Assembly: GCA_020205615.1 (NCBI GenBank)
Contig: CM035173.1
Location: 48,660,617-48,724,616 of the forward strand
Direction of reading: 5' to 3'
DNA length: 64,000 nucleotides
From: Panax quinquefolius
Taxonomy: Eukaryota > Streptophyta > Magnoliopsida > Apiales > Araliaceae
Position 1 is the first letter of the stretch; every line of letters begins with the position of its first letter. Shown piece after piece: positions 48,155 through 60,640 of this stretch. The notes below the pieces were generated by a model. The model worked only from the letters and a program-made list of their open reading frames with translations. It was not told the origin of the DNA and did no database searches. The position numbers and the translations under genes were made by a program.

Positions 48155-48960
48155 ATGTCTAAATTACTATCCTTCTATGAAACATATTAGATGTTATTTA
48201 ATCGGACCAAATTAAACGGATTGGTTAAGAAAATTGAGAATAGTTCTCACGGCTAAAAAGCTATCTTATATCCATAATATGCCTATCACTGCAATGGTTG
48301 CAGATAATGCCTCTGAGGAAGAGATTGCTACTTTTAGAAAGTGGCAAAATGATGCACAGTTGGCTCAATGCATCATGCTCTCATCTATGAGTAACGAGCT
48401 TCAGCGTCAGCATGAAACTATGGATGTTTCTACTATATTCCTGCACATCAAGTAGTTGATGGTGAGGAAAGTAGGACTGATAGATATCAGATATCTAAGG
48501 AGCTCTTCCGATCTAGAATGGCCAATGGCACTATATAAATGCAGATAAAAGTCCTTAACATTATCAATTTGATTGATCAATTAGGACAACGAAGTTTTGT
48601 CATGGATGGAGTGTTGAGCCAAGATTTGATCTTGCACTCACTCCGGACTCCTTTCACAATTGTTGTGATTTTTCATATAAACAAGCTAGATATCGACCGT
48701 TGATTTTCTTAACATGTTGAAAAATGTTGAGAGTCACTTTCCAACCAAGAAAGACCATGTCTTCTTGGTAGGGGCCAAAGGATCTTCGAAAAGAAGAACG
48801 ATTTAAAGAAGGTAAGCGAGAAAGGCGTAAACAAAGGATAATAAGAACAAAATCGTCACGGATAGCAAAGGAGTTTGCTTCCACCTCTGATAAGCCCGGA
48901 CCTTTGGAAAGAAAGCTGCAGAAGCATCTTTGAGAGAGGCTAACCAAAGAAGCTTAGTGA
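48155..48960 (+). pseudogene. C3 gag (copia UBN2 type)
   Basis: A probable start ATG is at 48155 (ACAATGTCTAAA). The best open piece, 48234-48455, reads MRIVLTAKKLSYIHNMPITA, then ASEEEIATFRKWQNDAQLAQ and CIMLSSMSNELQRQHETMD, the hallmark of the gag polyprotein of TNT1-94-like plant copia elements. After a stop at 48455 the frame shifts to blocks RYQISKELFRSRMANGT (about 48485-48530), LSQDLILHSL (about 48612-48645) and a lysine-rich tail ending in a remnant CCHC knuckle (about 48860-48905). The protein would package element RNA in cytoplasmic particles. At least four frame or stop defects. Confidence 0.75.
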
Positions 48961-49016
48961 AGTTTTGGTTACAAAATGATTTTGTTCATGATTGAAATAA
49001 ATTTTCTTTAAGTCGA

Positions 49017-50000
49017 TGTTCTACTTGGGTATTGGATACAGACTTTGGTTATCATAAATATAGATTTATGAAGGACCAAGCGAAGTAGAAAGTTAAACAA
49101 AGATAAGTAATTCTATATGTGGAAAATGAAGCAAAGGTTCTTTGCATTAGCTATAGAAACTTATAGTTTAGCCTTGCGCTCTGGGCAAATCTATTAAGTC
49201 AATAAGTTGTTATTGTATTTTAATTCTTGTTAGAAACATTATTTCCATTTTATTGTTGGACAATAAAATTTTTGGTATTATAATTAAGAACAATTGTTGT
49301 TCTATTTATAATAACAATGTTTTGTATAGAACTGAAATATTACTTAATGGATTTTGTATACTTGATTTACATGAAAATAATTTTGCATATTGAACAAATT
49401 AGTATAAGAAAAGGAGATGATCATTCAAAGAGTTGAATGTGTGTATTTGCTAAAATACAAGTGTGAATTATTTGAAAGGTTCAAAGAATTCAGAAGTGAA
49501 ACAAATTGGCAATGTATTAAGATTCTTTGATTAGATCAAGGAATAAATACTTGTGCAATAAGTTTCTAGATCATCTCAAATGGTTTTTCTCATAATGGAC
49601 ACCTCATGATACGTAATAATTGATTGATGTATCTGAAAGGAAAAATCATACCTTGTTGAACATGGTACGGTCCATAATGATTTTACCGACATTCCAGTAT
49701 CCCTCTAGGATCATGTCCTAGAAATAGTTGCATATCTACGAAAAGGTAACTTCAAAATTCGGCCCCAAGACTCCATAAAAGTTATGGACAGGGAGGATTC
49801 CTAATCTTAAGTATGTTAAGATAAGGGGTTGTCCAACTTATGTGAAAAAGGTTTCAAAGGATAAGCTTGAGACAAGATTTGACAAGTGTCGATTTGTGGG
49901 ACATCCTAAAATAAGTTTAGGGTATATGTTCTATAATTCTACTTAGCAAAAGGTGTTTGTTACGAAACACGCTGCCTTCTAAGATAAAGGTGTTTATCAT
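49017..50000 (+). pseudogene. C3 protease and partial integrase
   Basis: The protease begins with STWVLDTDFGYH (49017-49055); the third catalytic-motif residue is D instead of G, so the DTG box is broken. The GAG-pre-integrase piece YRTEILLNGFCILDLHENN is at about 49327-49380. It runs without the HHCC zinc motif into FERFKEF and a LDQG/KYLCN/FLDHLK block, then VSERKNHTLLNMVRSIM (about 49635-49690), WTGRIPNLKYVKIRGCPTYV (about 49787-49845) and FVGHPKISLGYMFYN (about 49893-49940). The order is that of a copia pol, but the N-terminal half of integrase appears deleted. Stops are frequent. Confidence 0.65.
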
Positions 50001-50019
50001 TGAAGGGGCTAGTGGGAGG

Positions 50020-51120
50020 ATAATAGATCTTGAAGAGTTCAAGAACCACAAAACACTATAAGTCAAATAAGAGGAACTCAGAGATAGACTATTGTACCAC
50101 AAACCGAATCGTAAAATGCGGAATAATCTTGAAGATACCGGGAGGTATGGATTCATCATGGATGATGATGATGATGAGGTACGCATCATAGAAGATGATG
50201 ATCCGAGTTACATGCGATGATGTAAGACTTCTAGTGTGTATGCAAAGGGTCGATGGGAGCATCGTGACATTCCTAGTACTATATATTGATATACTACGGA
50301 TAAGGAATGACATACCAATGCTACAATCGAGTAAAGATAAAGTTGTCTAAACATTCCTCCATGAATGATTTGGAAGAGTATCTTAATTGGGGATATAAAT
50401 CTATATAGATAGATTTAAGAGGATGCTCGACTTAACCCGAAGGAACGTATATTCATTTGATGCTAAAGTCGTTTAGCATGGCAAACTCAAGAGATGTCTC
50501 ATGTCGATGAGCTAAGGAGTGAATCTCTCTTAATAGTCCCCACAGACTCCTAAAAAGAGAGGTCGCATGAGTGACAATCATGTATGCAATGAAATGTACG
50601 AGACCTGATGTTGATCAGTCATATTATGGAGAAGTTCACTATGAGTCAGTGAAAAACATCTTAAAGTGCTTTACTGGCACTAAGGATGTGATTATATTTA
50701 TGGTGGGTCTAAATTAAAACTTGAGGGCTTAACAGACTCAAGTTTTTCAGACAGACCAAGACGACAGAAAATCCATTTTAAGGTAAAGTGTTACCTTGAA
50801 CGGTGGTGCAGTGAATTGGAATGGTTCCAAACAGCAAAGAGTTGTTGGTTTAGTGATAAAGACAATGTATATACCTATAAATGAAGCTACAAGTTGATTG
50901 TTTTGATGAAAAGTTCATTACAGAACTAGGAATAGTTCCTAAGTCTCATCTTGGATCTAAACATGTGTTGTGGCACTTTCATTTGATTATAAGAATCATT
51001 GAAAGATGGGAAATCACTATAGAGATAGTGGTCTCTTAAGAACAACATTACATATCCATTTACTGAAGCTTATCCAACAGCAGGATAATCGTCACTTAGA
51101 GAAGAAGAGTATGAGATACC
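50020..51120 (+). pseudogene. C3 pre-RT linker joined to RT end and RNase H
   Basis: Linker motif RYGFIMDDDDDEV...IIEDDDPSYM (50146-50215) is followed after about 50 bp by SIVTFLVLYIDILRIRNDIP (about 50258-50320), where YIDD reads YIDI. Then KRMLDLTRRN (about 50420-50450), LKLEGLTDSSFSD (about 50715-50755) and a DKDNVYTYK-like stretch mark RT thumb and RNase H. The RT palm between linker and YIDD box is missing. The minus ORFs at 49917-50313 are shadows. Confidence 0.65.
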
Positions 51121-51140
51121 ATGACGATTGGCTTTAGTGC

Positions 51141-51151
51141 AAGTGGGAGAT
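51141..51151 (+). promoter_or_regulatory. C3 polypurine tract
   Basis: AAGTGGGAGAT directly before the LTR start TGAAAG at 51152. Confidence 0.9.
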
Positions 51152-53039
51152 TGAAAGTAGTATGCACACAAGCCAATCATGTTTGATGATAAAGCATATA
51201 CTTTGTAACAATCTTATTAATTTATTAATAAAAAGTATTTATTTATTAAAGGCTTTTAATTATCTACATGATGCTGTTTTATGATATGTGATAAACCCAT
51301 AGGTTTAAGCAATGCTTTTAGAATAATGATGATGATCATTCTAATGAGATCTAAATTCTTAGAAAGCTTAAAACTAAAATAGTTCCCAATCATTGGATTA
51401 CTAAATTGGGGATTAGTGAATCCGGATAGATTGGTACATCATACGCTGCTTTCATTGGATGAGGATGATTGATCTCATGATCATTTGTGTGGAACACTAA
51501 AGCAAGTATGTAGGTGCTTATTAGAGAATAAGTTCACTGAACATGGCTCGCTAAGGAATACCTAATGGAGTTTTATTTGCCTGTCAATAGGAATTCCTGT
51601 AGTGATAGTAGTACAAGTGATCCTTGGACTTGAGATCATCATAGTATCTTGTGTATGATGAGTTATACTTTGACTTATTCCTTAAGACCCTTAGGGTATA
51701 TCAAAGGGTATGCTTGGGTATAATAAGTTGTACATGGAGATAATGTATGATCAATAAAGAATCTACCACTTCTAATAAAGAAGAGAAATGTCCTATGTGA
51801 TTCGATAAATGACAACCCAAAGAGTCCTTGTGGAAGCGAGAATGAAATTAGAAAGGAGTTTCTAATTTGCATTATTTAGTGTTATGCATTTAAGAGTCGA
51901 AATACATATAATTAAATAAAATAAGACTTGTGGTAATTCCATGTCTTATATTTAATTGGGACATTGTATGGTGGAAGGATTGAATTGTCGGTAACTATTT
52001 ACTCAAAGGTTCTTTTATGATTAATGTTGAAATCTATATTATACGGAAAGTCGTTGATCGCTAGGGAGGCTTATCCTTATTGTAGAATAAATATTATTTA
52101 TTTAAATAAATTAATTATTTAATTTATTTATTTAAATAAGATTAGAATTGTTCTAATTGATTTATTCACAACCTAGGTTTAATATGGAGAACCTAAAGGG
52201 TCACACCATAAAAGGAAGAATAATTATTTAAGAAGTTAATGGCATAATCGTAATAATATGTTATGTATATTTAATTTAATCTATGGTGATAGAATAAATT
52301 AAATAACTTAATATTTATTATTTAATATTTTAGAAATATTAAATATAAATTAATAAGAGGTGTCTTATTAATATTATTACAATTATTATTATTTTAATTT
52401 CTAAAAGAGTTTAGGAATTAATTTAATATAAGTACTCTCATTTATTCCTAATAGGATTAGGAGGGAAAATTAGTTAAAGGAGTTTAATTAATTATCCCTA
52501 ATAAGATTAGGGAGCTTAATTAATTAAAAGAATTTAATTAATTAAATAAAACTCAATTCCTTAATTGTTAAGGTGGGTGGCCCACATCTATAAATAAGAG
52601 GAGTCTTATTATGGGTGTTGGGGGTTGTTGATTTTTTCAACATACGACATAATTCCAATTGTTGGGAGTGTACACCCTTTCTATAGAGATAGAAAAACTA
52701 GGGTTTAGCCAACCACCATCTTCTTGAATCTTTATTTTTCCTTGGTGGATCACCTTTAGAGGCCAAACATTTGGGTGGCTAATGTTGATCAAAGGAAGGA
52801 ACCAAACCCGGTGGATTCAAGTTGAACGCGAAAAGGATTGGAGGTGAACTTGTACCTGAGGAAGCTCGATCTTCAAGGGTATGATTCTTATTCGTTATCC
52901 TTTTCGTTTAATTAATAATTGTGCATAAAGGGTGATCCGGGTATATGGTTTGTAAATTTTTTTTTTTAAACTCTGATTTTTACTCGCTTCCGCTTATTTA
53001 TGCAATTTGATTGCGTTAATGAATATTACAAACCTAACA
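51152..53039 (+). repeat. C3 3' LTR
   Basis: 1888 bp, almost identical to the reassembled 5' LTR; TATAAATA at 52589-52596. The few differences cluster at CAG/CTG positions (compare 44570-44590 with 51820-51840). Confidence 0.9.
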
Positions 53040-53044
53040 TCTAT

Positions 53045-55831
53045 CTACCCATAAATAAATTTCAAACCATGCAATAGATAGAATAAATAATAAATCTCTC
53101 CCCTTATGGGGTTACATCAACTGAATAATAAATAAATCCCAGGTTACTCTAACCTTAAAACATCTGTGAGGAAAATATAAACAAATAAGTCTTAATAACA
53201 TCAAGTCTAACTATCATTACATAATCACATAAATAAATAATCTTCATTACTTGCTAAGCTTGCCCTTGCCCTTACTAGTGGAAGGTTCGTCTGCTCTTTC
53301 ATTCTTAACTGCAATGTTATTATTACGCAAGAGTGGGCACGATTGCCCACAAGTATAACGATATAACAATGAATAATAACATGTGAGAGAAATAATAACT
53401 TCTGATGTAAAAGCTCAACTTTTGAATCAAGAATGAATAACAAGAATTAAAAGAATTTCTGAGGGTCATAAGACCTTGAACTACGTCCTAGGTTGTCAAT
53501 TGTTTATACTTGAAACCTTTAACAGTCATAAGACTATGGACTCTTCTTCTCGTACTTAGGGGATCAGCCCTTAGTACCATCACATGCACAATATCTTAAC
53601 GCTAAAGCGTAAATAATCCCCTATCTGAGGTTGTTCATCTCGGGTTTGACATTCGAGTCCGCACCAAAGGAAGTTTGGTTTGGATAATTCATCGAGGGGT
53701 TACGAAATTTAGAAGCGCTCATCAACTATGGACTAGTCGAATCAATAAGGGTTCACTAGTCTAACAAGGTTTAACAGTAAATGAATATTTAACTTGAATA
53801 ACATCTCAAAAGGTATACAATAGAATAATTATTGTATAACAACATCATGCTTAAAGATTAATAAACTTTAATATACAAGACATGCTTGATCAATAATAAT
53901 GAGAACTTGCTCAATATCGAAAGATGAATTAATCAACTTATATAACAATAACAAGTAGGATTAGGAAACTTGCTCAACAAAAGTTTAGGGTAAGAAACTT
54001 GCTCAACGTAAATGTAGAGTTGGAAAACTTGATCAATGTAACAAGATAAGGTTTAGAAACTTGCCTCATTCGTAGATTACACTTAAACAAACTCGTTCTT
54101 TGAATTAAATCCTACATATCAATTACGTTCACAATACCAGTCAATAATAATGTACTAAACATCATAAGTTATTCTTTGTCTAATCTCAATCTCATGACCA
54201 TACTTAGTCAATTATTACACTTAGTGTAAAAATTAAGACTTCACGAAAAATAAACTAATTATGCATTCGATCATTCAATCCATACGTAATTGTGTTATGG
54301 ACATGTTAAGAATTTATTTTAACATCTCATTATAGGTTTAACAAGTCTTTATAATCATTAGACTAAGTTACTATCACATTTCTATACTTGTACACTTTTA
54401 AAAACTCATTTCTGACCATTCTGCTAAGTGGCGGCTGCGGCTTTCACTTTTATATTTTGAGTATTATGGCTGCATGACACCAAGACGCTTATTTGAAGAC
54501 ATGTGCATTTGCGACGCGGTGGCGGCTATGACGTGAGAGTTTCGATTCTGGAGTTGGGCCATGCATGGTAAAAACTCGATTTTGATTCTCAGTTCGCGAA
54601 GAACACAGAGTTCAACGAATTCAACACTTCTTAAACACTAATTTCACCAATTTACACATACCCACATGTTATAATTCGTACATAATCAATACTTAACATC
54701 TATGGAGTGATTTTCACCCATTAAAACACATAATCACAAAATTAAAGCATGCAAATTGTACTGTTCTTGATGTTCTTAAAGTTTTGAACATAAACATGGA
54801 TTCTAATGCTACGGATTCGTTATAAAGCCAAATCCAACCATTCAAGTTTCGTTTTGTTCATTTTAACATGCATAATCATATACAAGTGGAAAGTTTGGGA
54901 TAATATATGATCAACACATTAAATACCATGTATAAGGCCATATGGCCATATAACATACTCTGTAATCGTATATTATATAATTTCATGAAACTGATGATAT
55001 GGAATCATGCAATATATATATATAAAACATACTATACTACTCGAATCATTACATATATTCATATAAAAACTTTCCAATTTACAGAGATTCACAGAAGACT
55101 TAAGCCATATTCATGAAACTTAAAAGACGTAATATATATAAATTGGGTTGAAGAGATTACCCAAGCGTAGATTAATATACTAGGAAGTGAATGAATTCCT
55201 TCTAAACTCTTCTTCAATCACAATTCTCCCTCAACACTTCTCAATCTCTCTTTGAAACTCTCTCTATTTCTATTTTTCTAGACTTAGGAAAAATGAAGAA
55301 GAAGGCGTAATAAAGAAAATCAACTGACGCGTTGTGGTCAGTTACCCAGTCATGGGTAACTTCCCTCAACTCCCATTCAGGCCATGTTTGGCTAGCATAC
55401 TAGGTTTCAAAATCCATTATTTTAATAAAATCTTATCATATAGTTTAAAAAAAATGTCACATCCATTATAAAATAAATCAAATATCTAGTTTAATTGACT
55501 TTAAAGAAAATATAATAATTTCTCACATAGTCACATAATTCAAATTCTCATTTAATAATGTCAAATTACTAAATCTCTAATTAATAATTAAATTAATTAA
55601 AAAATAACATTAGGCTTATTAAATATTTCTTTTAATACAATAAGCTCACATAATCACATACTTTGAATAATAAAAATTCTCCACATTAATTTAATAAATA
55701 TAACACATATAATTAAATTAATCTACCACAATTTTATCAATTAATTATTTAATCTAATAATTAATTCATCAAAAAATATTTATTCAATCCAATAAATGTT
55801 AAAATTAAATTACAAAATCTCGGTTGTCACA
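53045..55831 (-). repeat. E6 body right of C3
   Basis: Main part of E6. It holds short interspersed direct repeats of GAAACTTGCTCAAC (about 53903-54065, five diverged copies), a GC-richer patch with two GGTGGCGGCT-like words (54425-54530), a perfect 9-bp-arm hairpin (55340-55361) and a very AT-rich right end (55430-55820). The ORFs at 53225 and 54907 show no family. Confidence 0.65.
55340..55361. repeat. perfect inverted repeat in E6
   Basis: AGTTACCCA and TGGGTAACT (9 bp each) separated by GTCA. Confidence 0.85.
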
Positions 55832-56314
55832 AGTCTCCCTAACGATCAACGACTTTTCAGATAATATAAATTTCAACATTATCATAAAAGAACCTTTGCG
55901 TAAATAGTTACCGTACAATTCAATCCTTCCACCATACAATGTCCCAATTAAATATAAGACATGAAATTACTGTCAAGTCTTATTTTATTTAATTATATGT
56001 ATTTCGATCCTTAAATGCACAACACCAAATAATATAAATTAGGAACTCCTTTCTAATTTCATTCTGCCTTGGCCAAGGACTACTGGGTTGTCATTTATCG
56101 AATAACATAGGACATTTCTCTTCTTTTACTAGAAGTGGTAGATTTTTTATTGATCATACATTATCTTCATGTACAACTTATTATACCCAAGCATACCCTT
56201 TGATATACCCTAAGGGTCTTAAGGAATAAGTCATAGTATAACTCATCATTGACAAGATACTATGATGATCTCAAGTCCAAGGATCACTTGTACTACTATC
56301 ACTACAGGAATTCC

Positions 56315-57900
56315 ATATCTCGTGTGGCGCTGACCAAAGTGAATGATACCATGGAAGAGTTATCCGCTATGAAGCAGCATCTAATGATCACCAGGAACAT
56401 CATCGGGTATGAGCTCACTCAATTGCCTGCTCATAGCATCTACACTCAAAGGACCTGTATAAATGGTCCTACCTTTGAGCGCCTCAGCCGGGATGCCTAG
56501 CAAGGATTTGATGGCAGTCGAGGTAATGTTTGCCATACAAGGTACTGACGCCCCTCCAAACTCCATACCTATGATAAACTGCCAATACATCGACGTCATC
56601 ATCACCTCGCAGTCTAACAAATGGATAGATTGATTCTGGTGAAACCAACGCTCAAACAATACCCTGAGATAACCCCAGGGACAACGATGGGGAGGATGGA
56701 AAAGAACGCCTCAAAGCCCCGGCCATGCACAATCGCTCGATAATCAAGATGCAAAGCCTGATATGTAGAGTGAATGCTGAACCAGTTCCCTCTAGGCTGT
56801 ATGAAGCCGAGAACCTACATTAAAAAGAAGATCAACATCAGAACCTTTACTCCTCATCAATAGGAAAGAAGGAAGATCAAAATCCAGCTTGTACCTCGTT
56901 TGCATGTAAGTAAACTGAGGGGTGTTGACTCAAATCACCCAAAAGCTTTGGGATCATCATCTGAATGCTTGGGAAATCCCTATGGGGAACATGAGCAGTA
57001 GGAGCGGTCCATAATCGGTACATCCTCCTCCTCATCCTCAACATCCGGTACATCAACTCGAATGGGACAGATCATCGCCTCTGCCAAACGACAAGGCTGA
57101 CTAACTAAACTAGGTCGAGGCACATCAAAAGCCCTCCTCCACACACTTGAAGTGGTCCTGTGGGACCTACTCGGCTGATTCGGATCCATATATATCTAGA
57201 CAAAAGTCTCCAAATCACCTCAGAAAGGGTGTGGTAAATTCTAACCTGAAGCTTTTTCAAATGCATTTTATGACTATATGCATTCATGCATTACTTTAAC
57301 ATATGGCTACAATAGAGTTAAAAATGCATGACTACCCAATGCCTATATTTTGGAAATTTTTTGATAGAGTCTCCTCTGTAAACATGACTACCCACATGCA
57401 CATAGGCATGACTAGGTAGCCATTCAATAGCACACCTACCCACCATCATAAACATCCTATATGCATTAAGATATCAAAGTCACAATCCGTAAGGGTAGCC
57501 TAATTACCAGGATTACATTGCTTTTCTACCTTAGCTCATTTGTACTCAAATAGGATAAGAAATGACAGGAAAAGGTGCCAATTTGACTGTTTCAAAAGTC
57601 AAATTTTTTCACATCATTATGTTCAGCATGGTTAAATTCTAACATTTACTATGTTGAATTTTTTTTATCAAGTCATATAAACATGCATATTCACTACTAT
57701 GTGTTTAGACACATTTCATGTGATAACTCATTTTCTAACGAATAAAAACTGGAAAAGAAGACATGCATACGTTACCAGGGCAGTGTAGAACACTTGTACG
57801 GTGATAGATTTTGCAGAAAGACGCTCGAACTCAACAGATCTGAAGAAGAGCTCTCGGATTGCCTGTGTGACGCAACTTGAAAAAGACTTGTAAAAGTAAC
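56315..57900 (-). pseudogene. DUF7745 / plant mobile-domain-like gene, upstream exons
   Basis: Minus-strand coding remnants of ordinary composition. A possible first exon with ELFFRSVEFERLSAK ends at a donor-like CTG|GTAACG near 57774. Next, 57189-56895 starts MDPNQPSRSHRTTSS, has an acidic EDEEEDVP run, changes frame and ends SVYLHANE|GTACAAG (donor). After an 80-bp intron with acceptor TGTAG, 56814 starts VLGFIQPRGNWFSIHSTYQA; a one-base slip near 56665 leads to FERWFHQNQSIHLLDCEVMM, MYWQFIIGMEFGG and GIPAEALKGRTIYTGPLSVD. A stop follows near 56370. The ...ERW...L..CE(V)...W..(I/L)G pattern fits N-terminal parts of plant mobile-domain / DUF7745 proteins. The downstream part is at 16599-16932, beyond C1. 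Confidence 0.5.
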
Positions 57901-59817
57901 TGTAACAACCCCAAATCCGGGTCCTAAATCACCACGGATCTGGTACAATCATTCTATAGCTATTGTGAAAGATATAAACATAAGTTGTTTATCCAATACA
58001 CTTAACACACTATTCCCCAAGGTCGAGTAACCTTAACTTATACACAATTTATTATCCTATTTGACATACAAAGATATTATCATACATTCTTATTACAAAT
58101 TAAAATTTTGCATTACATAAACTTAAAATTTGGGCTTGTATTTAACCTTACCCCATGATCCAAGCATTTCGTCTTAATCTGCAATGTTTTATCATGATAT
58201 AGCAAGGGTGAGCATAAGTTTGCCCAATAAGCATAATTTATTTGAGGATATATCATGATTGAAAGAGTTTGAATAATAAGATGGCTATAATTCTTCAATA
58301 TAGTTGAGAGCTAGCACGAACAAACTTTTGACTGAACAAATATTAAACATAAACATATATATCTGGACCGAACGATAATGAAGGTGATCAGCCTTTCATA
58401 CCTGACTTAGACATGCAATATGTACAGAGTACAATTCTATAATTCTTAGACATGGAAATTAGCAATGATTAGCCATAAGCATATCTGAATGAAACAACTG
58501 TAAGTAGAGTTAAGAAAAACTTACCTGTTTCGTTGATTATCATTACACATTTTAATAAGCTTTGTCTGAAGACCTAATATATAAATATTATCGATATACA
58601 AATTAGAATAATATCATCACAATATAATACTATTATATATATATATATATACATAGAATAATCTAAACACATAACACATAACCCTATCAGTCTATAACAC
58701 ACATAAGACTCGGTATCAAGTCAAACTATTGCAGTCTGAGTTGAACCTGACATAATTTTAACATCCCGACGGTCTAGTCGGATAATTCACGAGTTTAAGT
58801 TCAATTAAACTCTGCCTTAACACTTAACAATTATCTTAGATGTGACGCCCCCAAAACAGGTATACATCACCCATCTTGAGTCATCAAATACATGGTACAT
58901 AAATCAATTACAAACTTAATTATACAACTATCGAGTAATATACGACAAAACATAGGTGAGAGTTTAAACAAGAATATTGCCTTCTAGACAAAATCCCATC
59001 TCAATAGAGTCCTCATTACAATTATTATCACACTATTTCACAGAATAGTGAGGACTACTAAAACAACCATCTGGACTTTCACTCTGGTTCCCAGGCTAAA
59101 TCCGCTATATTCTCATTTCCTGAAGAGAACAATGAAAGAAAGGGTGAGCTCAACTAGCCCAGTAAGAAATATTATGACTAAGATAATAAAGAATAAATTA
59201 TCCTTAGCCTTCAACAATATAACAACTGATATACAATAGACAACAAATTTTAGATCAACAACTACAGCGGAATAAGCAATCCATTAGAAGAGTCAAGTAG
59301 AGCATAAAATCTACTATCTTCTATGATTTAAAAAAAGTTTATCATCAACTTTATCGCTGAGACTCAGCTAAATAAATAAAATCGAATCATCCTTGCACCA
59401 CGGCCAAGGATATTCATGTAATCATCAATGGTTATGATTATACCGAATAATTCCTGGTCATAATCATACTAACAACTGTCCATCAATTAACTACAGGCCA
59501 ATGAGGACTTTTACCACATCATTCGTTACATTACGGACATGATTATACCGAATAATCCCTGGTTATAATCATACCAAGTCCATCTATGCACGTAAGCCAA
59601 AGATGACTTTAATCACAATATAAGTATGAGGATGATGACAATGACATAATAATTCAATAAAACAAATTCAAGGATAAATTTTAAAGATTTATAATTTAAT
59701 TTATCCAGAAATCAATAACGTCCAAATTGTCAACATGATGCTGCTTTGTAGAGTAAAATTCAAGAATAATATTCATGTACAAAAAATAATTTGGACAGAA
59801 AAGAAATATATTTTTTG

Positions 59818-60062
59818 GGTAAATAGTACCCCGTAAATAGTACCATTTGAATAGTACTTCTGGAATAGTACCCCAACATGAAAAGTGTCCCAAATATCTA
59901 AGTGAATGATACTAGAGTGAATAGTAATTGGGTGCAAAGTAACCTGTGAATAGTAACTCGTGAATAGTACTCCGGCACGAAAAGTACCCCAAATACCCGA
60001 GTGAATATTACCAGAATGAATAGTAATCAGGTGAATAGTAACCCATGAATAGTAACTTATAA
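59818..60062 (-). repeat. GAATAGTA repeats in E5
   Basis: About a dozen spaced copies of (T)GAATAGTA(A/C)(C/T), some with CACGAAAAGTACCCCAAATA between them as a larger unit repeated at about 59878 and 59978. Confidence 0.7.
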
Positions 60063-60235
60063 CAGAAAAATACCAAATAAAATGATATTTCATGATGAGT
60101 ACAAAAGAAATGATATTTCATACGAGTATAATAGAATATACGAAACTGAAAATGGATTTTCATCCGCCATGCAGTAATCCACGTAGACAGATCACTTCCA
60201 TAATTTAATAAAGAATGAATACGAAGGATCATTCA

Positions 60236-60640
60236 CCATGCATGCGGTAGTCCACACAGACAAGTTATTCTAATAGAATAATAAAGAATGGAATAACAAA
60301 GGAATTCACCAAGCATGCGATAGACCGCACAGACAGGTTATTCCAACAGAATAATAAGGAATGGAACTAGGTCATACGTAATCCGCACAGACAGGATATT
60401 CCAATAAAATAATAAAGAATGGAACCAGGTCATGCGTAATCCGCATAGATAGGATATTCCAACATAATAATAAAGAATGGAATAACAACAGAATTCATCA
60501 GGCACGCGATATTCCGCACAGACAGGTTATTCCAACAGAATAATAAAGAATGGAATAACAAAAGAATTTCACCATATATGCGGTACTTCGCATAGACAGA
60601 TTATTCCAACATAATAATAAAGAATAGAATAACAACCCTT
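60236..60640 (-). repeat. degenerate tandem repeat in E5
   Basis: Six or so units of 60-75 bp: TTATTCCAACA, GAATAATAAAGAATGGAAT, then a GCATGCG.TA..CCGCACAGACAGG block. Inverted relative of the arrays in E2 and E3. Confidence 0.8.

Larger units (their letters stand above)
39975..53039 (+). mobile_element. C3, Ty1/copia-type element inside E6
   Basis: Complete copia element with 5-bp TSD TCTAT (39970-39974 and 53040-53044). 5' LTR 39975-45790 (interrupted by E4), PBS, leader, decayed gag-pol, polypurine tract, 3' LTR 51152-53039. Without E4 it is about 9.1 kb. The two LTRs are nearly identical, so it is younger than the decay of its coding region suggests, which fits mobilisation in trans. 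Same family as C1 and C2, opposite strand. Confidence 0.9.
39902..55831 (-). mobile_element. E6, LTR-like element (probable solo LTR) carrying C3
   Basis: Ends TGTGACACCCCC...GGTTGTCACA with perfect 5-bp TSD AGTCT (39897-39901 and 55832-55836). Without C3 it is about 2.86 kb: 39902-39974 plus 53045-55831. No gag or pol motif. Minus orientation is suggested by a purine-rich GAGAGAG leader-like tract (opposite 55240-55290) about 550 bp from the right end, as in the U3/R zone of E2 and E3. It could also be a short non-autonomous element, but no internal LTR copy was seen. Confidence 0.75.
16933..56314 (-). mobile_element. C1, outer Ty1/copia-type element with nested insertions
   Basis: Minus-strand copia element splitting the DUF7745-like gene. 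Left LTR (3') 16933-18640 is truncated; internal sequence is 27960-38941; right LTR (5') is 38942-39901 plus 55832-56314, also truncated. It hosts C2, E3 and E6. PBS at 38928-38940 (TGGCATCAGAGCC, minus) is tRNA-iMet type. Both LTRs have lost their U3 ends, about 155 bp on the left copy and about 440 bp on the right, so no TSD can be read. About 630 bp of internal 3' sequence plus the LTR tail is missing left of C2. Confidence 0.75.
38942..56314 (-). repeat. C1 5' LTR, split by E6 and truncated
   Basis: Part 1 is 38942-39901, part 2 is 55832-56314; between them is E6 with TSD AGTCT. Joined they match about 1.44 kb of the 1.88-kb family LTR. The right end stops inside the LTR after GGAATTCC, where the DUF7745-like gene sequence begins. 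The ORF at 56249-56500 spans this junction and is not a gene. Confidence 0.85.

Noticed and set aside
56249..56500. 83-codon ORF at the right edge of C1
   Set aside because: It spans the junction between the truncated LTR and antisense gene sequence, so it is a chance fusion frame.
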